Numbered from the stretch's first letter, positions 48,430 to 59,035 are shown. The stretch is DNA of 64,000 bases from Hanleya hanleyi (GCA_036873755.1 JAVTVY010033665.1:62001-126000); one strand, 5' to 3'. Notes: generated from the sequence alone by a model not told the origin. Made by a program: numbers and translations.

Positions 48430-48860
48430 CAGTTGCTGTCGCTATATAGCTGAAATATTTCTGGACGCGACGTTAAACAAGAATTCCACGAAAAAGCGGA
48501 CATCGCTAAAAACAGCTCTTTTTCGCATAAAATTCACTCCACATTCTTTCGTAGACCATATATTAGCATGCTGTTTTATTCGCTTCCTATGATCTCCGGG
48601 AACATGCCAATAACAGAGAAGATGTGTTTTAATCGCGAAATATTTTTTCCGCAATTTTATAAACCTGATGAACTCAGGAAATGCGAAATTGTCAAGGAAG
48701 AAAAGTTGCATTTTACTGAAAAATATACTATTTTAAAACATCTGAAGAAAAGATATGCCTGTGACAGGAACTGTATTCATTGGCCAAAATAAGAGTTCAG
48801 AGTTTTACTTTTATACACGGTGGAATTCATGTAAACCTTAATTCTCTCTCTCTCTCTTGC
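48430..48860 (+). repeat. LINE 3' UTR scraps flanking unrecognised sequence
   Basis: TCGCTATATAGCTGAAATAT and GACGCGACGTTAAAC at 48438-48477 are the shared LINE 3' UTR, and GTAAACCTTAATTCTCTCTC at 48830 is its very end. About 350 bases between (frames of 74-113 residues, no motif) look like an insertion that split the tail. Confidence 0.5.
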
Positions 48861-49059
48861 ACAGTTCCTGTGCAATCTGTCACCAGTTCAGTTGTTCTGT
48901 GTCCAAATAACTTGTTTCTAGATTGTCTATATTCCATACGATTACCTACACATGTGTCTGAATGCTAGACTAGTAATGTCTGAACGTATACGCTAGGATG
49001 CGTATTGAAATCCCTATTTTCCTGAAATTAATCTAAATACTATGCTTAATAACTAACCT

Positions 49060-49770
49060 TCAAATACTTGCTATGGAATTTGTTTCTGTATCGCGTTATA
49101 CTCCAGATAATTTCATTTAACTGGGTTTGTGGTTTCACCTGGGATCGACCTGGGACAAGCAGCCAGATGTGTTGGCATGAGACCAACATCGACCGATGAA
49201 GCTACTGTTTCCAATATGTCGGCTCCTGGTTGTAAAGAAGCATCGCGACGAACATTTGATTGGTGCGTTGATCATTAAATTTAGATTTGGCATTGTGTGA
49301 GATGAAATTATGGCGCTGTCTGGGGAAAGATAAGACACGTCGTGAACAACACGTCTCCTCGGAGAGCTTTGACGTAATCAGGAAAGGCATCTTCCCTGGG
49401 AATGCATCGCCACTTATATCTAAACGGCTGTGTTCACCAAACAATACACTAAAATCAATACTGGGACAGGAAAGAATCAGACGAATGAATTATGTTGCTT
49501 CATAGACGGCTTTCTTGACACAATTTCAAGATTTACAGAGCTGCCAGGACAATTTCTTTCCTCGGTGAAATAGATTGGTATGGCAGTCGACCTTCTGATG
49601 AAAGACACGTATGGCGACGATCAAAGGACATCACTATCGCTATCATAACATTGGTAGTATTATTCCACAGCGTAATGATGCGTGTCTGATAAGGGTGAAC
49701 ATAATGAAATTCGAGGAACAAAACGACGATACATCTGTCACAATCATCTATTTCACAAATGAACAAATAC
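49060..49770 (+). repeat. Family K dispersed repeat
   Basis: Second long copy, aligned to 39655-40330 (GAAGCTACTGTTTCCAATAT, GGGAAAGATAAGACACGTCG, AATGATGCGTGTCTGATAA). Confidence 0.65.
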
Positions 49771-50109
49771 ACAGTTCAGCCTATCGAGTTACTGGTCTAA
49801 GGGTATGCAAGTTCTTCCGGTAAGTGCGGTTTTTCGTCTCTCGACGACAGAAGAGCTGTTGTGAACTGAATTTGATGAATTCACGTGTGATTCATGTTAA
49901 ATGGCTTAATTGACTAGAGATGCTAACGCCGTATTCTTTATAAGCATTCATCACCTGCCGTATGAACCGCCAACAATGTACCCCATCAGAATGCAACCAG
50001 GATCTGAAAAAACAATCCCAATGATCCTCTCCTGAATTGGTGATTTCGTGAATAGATTCTCCTTTCTTAAATTGTCATTACATCTATTACATCATTGATG
50101 CTAACTGTC

Positions 50110-50240
50110 TCAAGAAAAAGGTCTTTACATTATTGACGCGGACATTCTTTTGGGGACGACGGCTGAATATTGAATGACGGACCTGACGCATAGAATCTAC
50201 GTCATCAATGTTTAGTGATTATTTTGTTCGACTAAATCCA
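50110..50240 (+). repeat. Family F fragment, reversed
   Basis: GACGACGGCTGAATATTGAA, GACGGACCTGACGC and the TCAATGTTTAGTGATT block match 5860-5930 and 28860-28925. Confidence 0.55.
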
Positions 50241-52479
50241 TCTTTGCCGAGTATCTCAAAAACATATGGACAGACTCTCTCCCTTTTAACTCCATGACGT
50301 CATACAGAAACCGAAACCGAAACATTGTAAGGTTTGATTGGTGTTAGTCGAAGTTCTGTTCTGTCTTATCCTAGATTCTGGTTTCGTTACGTAAGAAATT
50401 TCCATAGTACAATGACAATGATCCTTTTGAAAATGTCAATGGAAGGCGCTTGATGTGTATGCGAACGGTGTGTATGGAATCAATCATGATAATGAGTATG
50501 CTGTAATTGAGCTATCGATTTGATTAATTTTTCGTATACCTAACACCTGATCTTGATAACTGGCATTGAGAAATAACGGGAACATGCCTAACTTTCAGTG
50601 GCTTTTGTGGATGTGTTCTGATGTTGCATGTTGAAGAGATGGGATGAAGGGACCCTGCAGACAGGGTACATGAAGGAGAATACCAGATCATTCTAACATA
50701 GAAACTGGAAAATAAAAAAATAAAAAACAATGTGTCAGTATTCTCCGAAAATTTCAGACCTGTAGTGAGCTCTGAAATTAACACACCTATGTTTCCAATT
50801 GTGGAAAGCATCATGTGGTATATCGGGCAACACACTGGCAAACAATTATTATTCGTCCGGTGTCCAGAGCAGCTTTGTACAATACTGCTTTCACGAACAG
50901 GTACACGCAATAAATTTGCAGCTTTCCCAAACAGGCATCATACTTTAGTCAACATCCAGGATTAGAGTCTCTTTTCCGGTAGTTATACATGCATACATGC
51001 CGTATTTCACAATCAACACGATATTTCATCTTAAGTTTTGAGAGTCTGCACGTTCATGCCTGTCAACGTTCCAGCCTTGGAATTGAGGTCTTTGTGGTCA
51101 TGCCTGTTTGAAACATGGGCATTGAATTCCTGCGAAGTCTCAGTACGGTTATTTCCAAACACAAACCACTATATAATTTCCTTATTGGGTCATTTTTTTC
51201 AAATTGTATTCTGGAAGACAAACAGAATCTCTCTCTCTCTGCCTTATTATCTAGTTACAATTGATTTATGTGTGTTCTTCACCGTCGAATGTTCTAGCTT
51301 GAGCTTTCTTCTTATAATTAATTATTGCTGTCAGAAATAAAGTTTTATTTTCCCAACATAGTCTTCGATGCGAGCATTTTCATTATCCAAAGCATCCATT
51401 TTTGTTCCCCGATGCATATCAATAGCTGCATCTTGATTTTCGGTCCTTTTTTGATCAAGGAACCGTTTTGGTTACAAGATTAATCAGACGAAGCAGGGAA
51501 TCATCGCCTGGCTCTCACTTGTCTATTATGGGAGCGCTGGAAAATGATTTGAAATCTACATGCGCTTTGCATTTAGTGACACAAATGAGAGAATTACACC
51601 AGCATGGAAAGATTCACTAAAACTCATTTATTCCAGAGTGGATTTTCTCCAAATGGTCTGTCCATCTGACTTGATTGAATACGGTGCCACGGACGTTCTT
51701 TTCCTATTATAACTTAAACCACGTGATGAAGTGTTCATCAATTTATCTTCTTGACGGATGTCAATTATCCGGAGACGCGAAGTCCTGTATTTAACACGAT
51801 GCACCAAATTAAAGACATCAGGCCGACTGCCAGTCCAGGGATCGCGCATTGGATATTAATTTGATGTCTTGTTACCTGAGATAGGTGGCAAGGTAATTCA
51901 ATAGTATTATGTTCCCTACATGCCATTTAATTGCCATGGATGTACAATGTAAGATGAGATAGACCAGAGATAAAACATCAGGTTTTAGATCTATATTTCA
52001 TTATATTATTCACAGGATTTTGCCCGACAAGTCTTTTGTTTGCATATACTCACTGAACCTCGGGATTGTAAAATCTGTAAAACGTATATTGCCACCTTTC
52101 TTGAAAGCCACTTTAAACCTATTTTCTGATTGTTGTTGTGTTAAAGTACTGCCCAATTCCTAATCTTGACACGGAATCCCAACTGACGGAGGGAAAAGAA
52201 AGTGTTTTCAAAAAGACGGGAAATGTCGAGGTTCACCTTACTGTGCAGATCTGTCCATCCTTGACAATAGTAATCCATCGGGAGAATTATCTAACAGTTT
52301 CATGTCGGATCTCGAGTCGACCTTCTCCGGGTTGTCAACAGCCGACTGTTCCGCTGTTTAACGTTATGATATTTTCCTCAAGGTAAGGCGAGATCACTGA
52401 CATCACGTCATTGGATTCATAGGCAAGTTTGGAAATATTTCAATGGGGCAATGATGAAGGGCCGACTGAGGAAACATGC
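50241..52479. other. Longest stretch without a recognised repeat; no gene identified
   Basis: Open frames of 128 (-, 50524-50910) and 100 (+, 51038-51340) residues lack any domain. This is the likeliest single-copy host DNA in the window. Confidence 0.4.
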
Positions 52480-52735
52480 ATATAATAAGCAAGCGTCGGA
52501 TCAGGCATTCAATAGCCCGCCGTCGTCCATGAAAGAATCGGCGCCAATAATCGAAAACCTATTCGTATGACAGTTATCACCAATTCCAAATGTGTATGAA
52601 GTAAAAATAACTAAAAACACACGATGGCTTCCTGCAAGCTCACTCCTTCGGAACTTAACGGCTACTAGTCCAAGTAAGCGATAATATGGAGTGAGTGAGT
52701 ACGATACTAACGTCGCTTTCAACAATTATGGTACT
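52480..52735 (-). repeat. Family F fragment and SINE tail
   Basis: GTCGTCCATGAAAGAATCGG matches family F. GAGTGAGTGAGTACGATACT followed by AACGTCGCTTTCAACAATTA at 52691-52731 is the reversed SINE tail. Confidence 0.55.
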
Positions 52736-52744
52736 CCACCAGGA

Positions 52745-52920
52745 AGCCAGCATATTTGGTTTACATATATCTTTAAAATACGATAAACCTGGCCAATAAC
52801 CGTTTGGATAACACGTGGATTGCTCCAAAAGTGACATTAACGATGCCCATAGACTGGAACAATGAGAAGATTGAACGCTGCCTTGCCATACATTCACGTT
52901 CGTGTACTCATTTTCACCAG
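52745..52920 (+). repeat. Family H fragment
   Basis: Reverse complement of 10740-10930. Confidence 0.6.
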
Positions 52921-52979
52921 TCTTGAGATGGAAGGTTTTCGTACGTGAGGTTTTTCTACAATAATAACCAAGACTGTGA

Positions 52980-53460
52980 AGAGAGAGAGAGAGAGAGAAT
53001 TAAGATTTAATGTCGCGTTCAGCAATATTTCAGCTATATAGCGACGATCAAACAAAATTATAAGTATTCTAGCAAAAACAATTCAACAACGCAGCAATCC
53101 CGACATACTCAACACAACACACTAAAAGACATACACGTACATTAAAACTGATGCAACAAACCGATTTCTTTCAAATAACCTAAAATACTGTCTTATTTTA
53201 CCCGCCTAAAAAGATCTTCTAAAGTTGCTGCTTGATAAAAAGAATCTCTTACAATCTTAAAATCTATACAGTCGATCAGAATATGTTTTACTGTGAGATC
53301 TTCGTGGGATGGAATACACCTTAGGGCTGGTTTCTTTTTCAGTAAATGTTCGTGAGTTAATCGAGTATGGCTGAACGTTTCTGGTTACTCAAATGAATAT
53401 ATCCCACAGCTTTGATATTATCCACAACATCCCATAAAGATTAAAACAGCTTTCTCACAT
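52980..53460 (-). mobile_element. Non-LTR retrotransposon tail, reversed, longer copy
   Basis: (GA)n at 52981-53000, reversed 3' UTR, the knuckle region and, from 53330, the reverse of the RLTHEHLL..NSQKRF block. A 35-base extra stretch with CAACAACGCAGCAATCCC lies in the UTR. Confidence 0.75.
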
Positions 53461-53464
53461 AAGC

Positions 53465-53665
53465 ACAGGGGAAGGAAAGCGGTGGGGATTTGGCTTAATG
53501 TCACACTCAAGTTTTTTTTCACTCATATGGTGACAGTCCGTTTGGTTGGTGGAGGAATCTGGAGTGCCCGGGGAGAACCACCGCCCACTGGCAGGTAACT
53601 GACAAACTTCCACACATGGACCAGCTGGGCTCGAACCCACTCGGCCACCGAGGGCCCCTCACGTA
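53465..53665 (-). mobile_element. tRNA-derived SINE with fused A and B boxes
   Basis: Read on the minus strand, TGGCCGAGTGG (53647-53637) runs straight into GGTTCGAGCCC, so the anticodon region between the two promoter boxes is missing. The body follows with GTGTGGAAGTTTGTCAGTTA, CCTGCCAGTGGGCGGTGGTT and TCCTCCACCAACCAAACGGA. This body is familiar from mollusc SINEs (recollection). It is inserted in the LINE copy next to it: LINE coding sequence resumes at 53665. Confidence 0.65.
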
Positions 53666-53914
53666 AGCACAGATAGAGGGTCTGAAATCGCTATATGGGA
53701 TGGAGGCATTCAATCGATACTATAATCGCAGTTTTCCGTATTATTTTCATACCATGAGGTTGCTTTTACATATGGGTACGTGATCATTGGCTCTTAATTG
53801 ACCAATAAAGGTTAATGAATATTGGACTTGGCCAAGTGATTTATTATTCGGAATTTTATAAGTGGACTGATGCTTTGATATGAACCATGATTATGGAGGT
53901 AACATATATTTATC

Positions 53915-54857
53915 TGTTTGAAAAGATGTGAAAAATGCACATATTTGTCATTCAATGTGACGATTCGAATGTGTCGTTTTAATTTATTTTTGTTTAAATT
54001 TAATGTGCCGGTAAGATAGATACCGGTACTGTTTATTTCAGGTTAATAGCATTAAGCAAGTGAGAAGAAGATACATTCTGAACTATTACGAGCTTAATAT
54101 TCACAGGCATGATTCAATCCCAGGTCACAAACATTATATCGACCGAATTCTCCGGACGTACCAGACAGAATTATCGAGTATTATTTCTGTCGAACTCAAT
54201 CCACAGGGCTAGGTCTCTGATGAAGATCAATTAAACATTCAGGATTTCTACCTGATTATTACACGAAGCACGCGCTGGTGAATATACATGTCTACACTCG
54301 ATCGGAATCGATATCGGAGGATATAGATCTTGAGGCTAATACCATTGATCAAACTTTAACACATTATCGGGAATTCCAGCCAATCTGAGTGCACTCAGCC
54401 CTGTCTAAAGATGTTTGTCTGATCTCGCCAGGTACCCTCTCAATATAATCAATGATGAAACTGTCGACTCACTTCAATTGGACTATTTATCCACATGAAC
54501 TGATCTGTACTTCAACCAATTTCGCCTTCTCTAACTGTGAGAACACGACCCAATTATGGACGTAATACTGGATTTTTATTGAACCAATTCAAAAGAGCTG
54601 AGGTTTCGAGACTGCGGGATCTTTGGACTTGAAAACTTCACATGTTTCCAGTCACGCAATCTTCACTTCGAGCACAGTTTGAGACGACAACCTCGGGAAG
54701 AAAAAGAATAATAAGTCTCAGTGCTCAATATTAGCTGCATGAACTATGGAAGACATGAACTATGGAAGACATGAACTATGGAAGACATGAACTATGGAAG
54801 ACATGAACTCGGACGATCATAATTATATCCTTGATTGTTTGATTGGTACATGAAAGG
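53915..54857 (-). repeat. Family D dispersed repeat, reversed, cut at its end
   Basis: Reverse complement of most of 3360-4960. It stops at about 54857, after a GAAAGGAAT string that in the sister copy continues into ACGTTCTG. Within it, a 16-base unit CATGAACTATGGAAGA is repeated four times at 54739-54802. Confidence 0.75.
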
Positions 54858-54859
54858 AA

Positions 54860-55565
54860 TCCGAGACATTAGCCCTGCAGGATAGAAGCCCACAGGGTCA
54901 TCAGCCCCGGTGGATATTTAGGACAATATTTAGGACATAAGCCCTTCAGCATATAAATATATATGTATATAAAAAATATAAAACAATATAAAAAAATGAG
55001 GATAATGATAACTAAATTATAATTATTATAATTTCTATTTTCTCACCTACAAACTTTGGTCATGATACATTTTTTATATGGTGAAATTTTTCAAGTTTCT
55101 CTAATTGCACCTAACACTTGACTATTCAACGGCTATATTATTGTTTAATAATCCTTTAAGATGTATTTAGTAGAATGCAGTACATCTTATCTTAAACTTA
55201 AAAGTTTAATGAGACTATTGAGAAGACATTACCTGCTGTTGGTCACTCTATTAGGTTCACATAAAATGTATAGACGGTCCACCGATTGTATGACAAGTGT
55301 TTCCATATATTATTATGCTTGTAACTTTAAATTTGTCATATTTCTATATTTAGTAATTGTGCTAAAGGACAGGATTTACAATTATATCGGTTATATTTAT
55401 TGTGCAAAATCATACTTATATGATGAATATATTTTGTTCCATATGTAATGAAAATAACATCAGGCAAAATATGTTATCCCATTTTTTATTTGAATATACC
55501 ATTCAAGGGCTTTTGTCCAGAATCCAGATAAGCCTGTAGGATTTTGTCCCGAATCCAGTAAAAGT
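54860..55565. mobile_element. AT-rich segment with weak inverted ends, possible transposon remnant
   Basis: The left part has TTAGGACATAAGCCCTTCAG followed by CATATAAAT. The right part, reversed, has TCTGGACAAAAGCCCTTGAA followed by TGGTATATTCAAAT. The matching GGACAxAAGCCCTT plus AT-rich extension suggests imperfect terminal inverted repeats. The inside is about 80% AT, and its 95-residue plus frame (55161-55448) is compositionally driven. It lies between host repeat D and the virus-like locus and could mark the junction. Confidence 0.4.
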
Positions 55566-55699
55566 AGTTGTAAAATTTGTATTCACATCTTACCACATGT
55601 AATACATAAAAATTATACATGAATGATTAAGAACAATAGTAGTATACAAGGCGTAAATTGATAAAGTAGCGCTTCACTGTGCATGCGCAGAACCTTGGG

Positions 55700-55730
55700 T
55701 GACGTCACAATTGGGCGTGTGCGCATGCGT
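55700..55730 (+). promoter_or_regulatory. CRE palindrome and near-consensus NRF-1 site
   Basis: TGACGTCA (55700-55707) is the perfect CREB/ATF site. TGCGCATGCGT (55720-55730) is one base off the NRF-1 palindrome, and a second near match, TGTGCATGCGCA, lies at 55678-55689. They sit at the head of the YY1-type array upstream of the CARD/PC4 gene. Binding is inferred from motif only. Confidence 0.5.
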
Positions 55731-56510
55731 GTGTGTGTGTGGATGGTGGGTGCTGGGGTCAATGGGTACAATGTGTGGATGGTGGGTGCTGGGTACAAGA
55801 TGGCGGCGTGTGGATGGTGGGTGCTGGGTACAAGATGGCGGCGTGTGTGGATGGTGGGTGCTGGGGTCAATGGGTACAATGTGTGGATGGTGGGTGCTGG
55901 GTACAAGATGGCGGCGTGTGTGGATGGTGGGTGAAGGGGTCAATGGGTACAATGTGTGGATGGTGGGTGCTGGGTACAAGATGGCGGCGTGTGTGGATGG
56001 TGGGTGCTGGGTACAAGATGGCGACGTGTGTGGATGGTGGGTGCTGGGTACAAGATGGCGGCGTGTGTGGATGGTGGGTGCTGGGGTCAGCTGGGTACAA
56101 TGTGTGGATGGTGGGTGCTGGGTACACCAAGATGGCGGCGTGTGTGGATGGTGGGTGAAGGGGGTCAATGGGTACAATGTGTGGATGGTGGTGCTGGGTA
56201 CAAGATGGCGGCATTAATGTGGATGGTGGGTGCTGGGGTCAATGGGTACAATGTGTGGATGGTGGGTGCTGGGTACAAGATGGCGGCGTGTGTGGATGGT
56301 GGGTGCTGGGGTCAATGGGTACAATGTGTGGATGGTGGGTGCTGGGTACAAGATGGCGGCGTGTGTGGATGGTGGGTGAAGGGGTCAATGGGTACAATGT
56401 GTGGATGGTGGGTGCTGGGTACAAGATGGCGGCGTGTGTGGATGGTGGGTGCTGGGTACAAGATGGCGACGTGTGTGGATGGTGGGTGCTGGGTACAAGA
56501 TGGCGGATTG
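55731..56510 (+). repeat. Minisatellite of YY1-type motifs, about 36- and 73-bp periods
   Basis: Two alternating unit types share GTGTGGATGGTGGGTGCTGG. Type 1 ends GTACAAGATGGCGGC; type 2 ends GTCAATGGGTACAAT. AAGATGGCGGC, the classical YY1 core, occurs perfectly ten times (55797, 55832, 55905, 55978, 56052, 56129, 56202, 56277, 56350, 56423), with three one-base variants (56015, 56460, 56497). Perfect sites are mostly 73-77 bp apart. The array ends 14 bases before a TATA box, so an enhancer or promoter-proximal role is likely (inference). Open frames across it in both strands are products of the repeat. A short second block is at 60053-60236. Confidence 0.9.
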
Positions 56511-56520
56511 TAGAAAAACG

Positions 56521-56529
56521 TATAAAAGG
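56521..56529 (+). promoter_or_regulatory. TATA box of the CARD/PC4 gene
   Basis: TATAAAAGG lies directly after the YY1-type array. A possible initiator TTCATTG is about 35 bp downstream (56556-56562). The leader to the first ATG holds two copies of CTGCTTCACCTCTAG (56634 and 56649 regions). Confidence 0.65.
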
Positions 56530-56692
56530 AGTCGATTTTTAGGGTAGGGGTGTATTCATTGCACTACTTTTGCGGAGCACTGTGACTTACCTGACCTCAT
56601 CCGTCTCCCAGCCTGTCTACCTGGCTGCCTGCCTGCTTCACCTCTAGTCTGCTTCACCTCTAGCCAGTCAGCCAGCCTGCTTGCCTACTTGT

Positions 56693-57979
56693 ATGAGCTG
56701 TGGAGAACCATTTACTTTTTTTGATTTTACCAGTGCAAATTCAACAGACTATTACGCTGTGTTAGTTCCTCACCAGCCTGAGCCCGCAGTCATGGAGGCA
56801 GCCCAGCTAGCGAAGTTTCGAAAGTACCGTGTTCGCCTCATTGATGAAATACAGCATGTGGCTGAACTATGTGATTTCCTTATGCAGGAAAACATACTCG
56901 TGAAACAGGGTGTGGAAAATATCATGGCGGAGAACACACCTTCAGCACAAAACACAGCTCTCATCGACTGTTTACTGCGCCGTGGCCCTTATGCATTTCT
57001 AGTCTTGGTGGCGGGGTTGAAGATCACGGGAAATGACGAACTAGCAGATCTACTTGAAGCCGACGACGTTATACAAGATGATGATTTCTTAGTGATGGAT
57101 ACCACCGAAGAGCGTACAGCTAGCAAACGTACGCACACTAGCCCAGAGAGTACACCTGCTAAACGTGCTGGACGACCCAAACGCCCTCGACTAACACCGT
57201 TAGAAATACCTGAGTCAGTGATTGAGGCGCCAGTAGTACCCCAGCAAGTGCCTGTGAAACAAGAGGTAGAACTTCCTATGTCTGTCCAGGAGATCAATAA
57301 CCTCATCCAGGAAGCCTACCAGGCAGCCCACACGGACATTTGGGAGCTCTCACCCTATTTAACTGTGAGTGTGAAAGACGAAGAAGTGCATTTTAATGCA
57401 GCGGGCTTTAACGACAGACCCGGTAAGCATATTGCCTTGACCTTAGACACCTGGCAAAAACTGGAGACCCTTGATTACGCCATCGATGCGGTTATTCGCG
57501 ATCAGGGGAGTGACGAAGCGAAATTTCATGTGGGTGACGACATCTTTGTGAGCTGTGCTTATTTCAACGATCAGCTCCTCGTGCATATCCGTAAATGGAA
57601 AAGGCGGTTAGATACGCAAGAGCTTGTTGCTTGTCCTCAGGGTGTCACCTTGAAATTAACGGCCTGGCGGAAGTTGCAGAGTCTGGCAAGTACAATTCGT
57701 CAAGCTCTGGCCTACCAGGTGTCTCACTATATTTATCAGAAGTACATCGACACAGTCCTGGGTCTGATCAGACCTCAAATTCCACAGGACACTAGTGTAC
57801 CCTCATACGCACTGATCACTGAAGCACTACAGGTGGTGACCGAGACGCAAATTGCCCTGGCAGTGGAAGCGGCCTGTCCTTCCAAAATTCCACGTGAAGA
57901 GATTATTACCTACATTTACGTGCACCAGGGCCGGAAAGACGATGATGAATTCAAACAAGTCTTGTTGGCGAACTATTGA
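56693..57979 (+). CDS. CARD / AT-hook / tandem PC4-like protein
   Basis: Unnamed viral-type protein, 428 residues from the first ATG, or 395 from the ATG at 56792. The second has a better start context (G at -3 and +4) and may be the real one. From the first ATG: residues about 39-123 match a caspase recruitment domain, with KYRVRLIDEIQ at the start and the late helix RRGPYAFLVLVAGLKITG followed by LADLLE. Residues 157-166 (KRAGRPKRPR) form an AT-hook-like basic patch. VKQE (about 188-191) fits the SUMO consensus. Residues 218-268 hold half a PC4 fold (HIALTLDTWQKLETL), and 277-339 a complete PC4-like domain (FHVGDDIFVS, LLVHIRKW, VTLKLTAWRKLQSL). CARDs recruit caspase or innate-signalling partners; PC4 folds bind ssDNA and modulate transcription. 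A nuclear regulator that also touches CARD signalling is my inference. The frame is intact, with an AATAAA 172 bp after the stop. Neighbour 59151-59996 converges on it. Confidence 0.85.
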   Translation: MSCGEPFTFFDFTSANSTDYYAVLVPHQPEPAVMEAAQLAKFRKYRVRLIDEIQHVAELCDFLMQENILVKQGVENIMAENTPSAQNTALIDCLLRRGPYAFLVLVAGLKITGNDELADLLEADDVIQDDDFLVMDTTEERTASKRTHTSPESTPAKRAGRPKRPRLTPLEIPESVIEAPVVPQQVPVKQEVELPMSVQEINNLIQEAYQAAHTDIWELSPYLTVSVKDEEVHFNAAGFNDRPGKHIALTLDTWQKLETLDYAIDAVIRDQGSDEAKFHVGDDIFVSCAYFNDQLLVHIRKWKRRLDTQELVACPQGVTLKLTAWRKLQSLASTIRQALAYQVSHYIYQKYIDTVLGLIRPQIPQDTSVPSYALITEALQVVTETQIALAVEAACPSKIPREEIITYIYVHQGRKDDDEFKQVLLANY

Positions 57980-58150
57980 GAACAAGTGTTGAAAAACATT
58001 TACCATACACATTCATTGAAGTGGCTTGAGAGCGTATAATTGTATTAAAAAGAGTTTTTTTTACTGTTAATTGTATTAAAAAATTCAATACTCAGATATA
58101 ATTGTATTAAAATTCAATACCCTTGTGAATACGTTCATTCTATTTGTGTT

Positions 58151-58156
58151 AATAAA
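58151..58156 (+). terminator. Poly(A) signal for the CARD/PC4 gene
   Basis: AATAAA 172 bp downstream of the stop codon, in an AT-rich stretch. Confidence 0.5.
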
Positions 58157-58189
58157 AATAGTAGAAAATTAAAAAAATGCTTAGTGTTC

Positions 58190-59035
58190 ATTCTTTTTTT
58201 AATTTTTTGAAATTATTGAAAAAAATAAAAATTGAAATTATTGAAAAAAAGGATTATTTCAACCCCACACCCAGTCCATTAGATGCCCCTTCATGAATGC
58301 TTCAATTTGATACCTCACTCGACCCCATCGGGCCACTAGGGGCTCTCCTAGCTCCAAAAAGGCTATTTTCATACCCTTCGGCCACCGCGCATGCGCACAA
58401 TCACCCTAATTCAATCCCACACCCAGTCCATCAGATGCTCCTTCCTCTAAGCTTCAATTTGATACCTCACTCGACCCACTTCCTCCAAAAAAAAAAATAA
58501 AAATAAAAAAATGCGCATGCGCATTATGCCTTTTTGGAGCTAGGGGAGCCCCTAATGGTCCAATGGGGTCGAGTGAGGTATCAATGTGAAGCATTTCACG
58601 TAAGCTTCAATTTGATACCTCACTCCACCCACTTCATCCAAAAAAAAAAAAAAAAATGCGCATGCGCATTTTTTTATTTTTTTTATTTTTTATTTTTTTG
58701 GAGGTAGTGGGTCGAGTGAGGTATCAAATTGAAGCTTACGTGAAATGCTTCACATTGATACCTCACTCGACCCCATTGGACCATTAGGGGCTCCCCTAGC
58801 TCCAAAAAGGTTATGAAATTTCGTTGACCTGGACTTGTGAAGATGAAATAAGGAGCTAAAATTTTTTTGGGGGAAGTGGGTCGAGTGAGGTATCAAATTG
58901 AAGCTTAGGTGAAGGAGCATCTGATGGACTGGGTGTGGGATTGAATTAGGGTGATTGTGCGCATGCGCGGTGGCCGAAGGGTATAATTTTTTTCAATAAT
59001 TTCAAAAAAATAAAAAAAATTAAAAAAAAAAATTT
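58190..59035. repeat. Nested imperfect palindrome with four NRF-1 sites; candidate replication origin
   Basis: Two pairs of long inverted arms share one centre near 58670: 58371-58492 with 58862-58983 (about 120 bp, few mismatches) and 58528-58650 with 58685-58814. Outer AT-rich flanks (58190-58260, 58985-59035) are also roughly inverted. The 18-base string TGATACCTCACTCGACCC or a close variant occurs seven times in both orientations. The perfect palindrome core AATGCGCATGCGCATT is at 58655-58670. NRF-1 consensus (YGCGCAYGCGCR) is met at 58386-58397, 58512-58523, 58657-58668 and 58958-58969. A and T tracts flank the core. It lies between two convergent genes. An origin, a genome-end or recombination junction, or an inserted fold-back element are all possible. 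Confidence 0.85.

Noticed and set aside
55674..56542. Long overlapping ORFs (115-185 residues, Gly/Trp/Val- or Pro/His/Thr-rich) across the YY1-type array
   Set aside because: All frames stay open because of repeat composition. The array lies directly before a TATA box, so a regulatory reading is better.
57500..57979. Retrotransposon or host-gene origin for the CARD/PC4 ORF
   Set aside because: No reverse transcriptase, transposase or intron signals were seen, and its promoter and repeats are shared with the neighbouring virus-like genes. Host capture of the individual domains remains possible.
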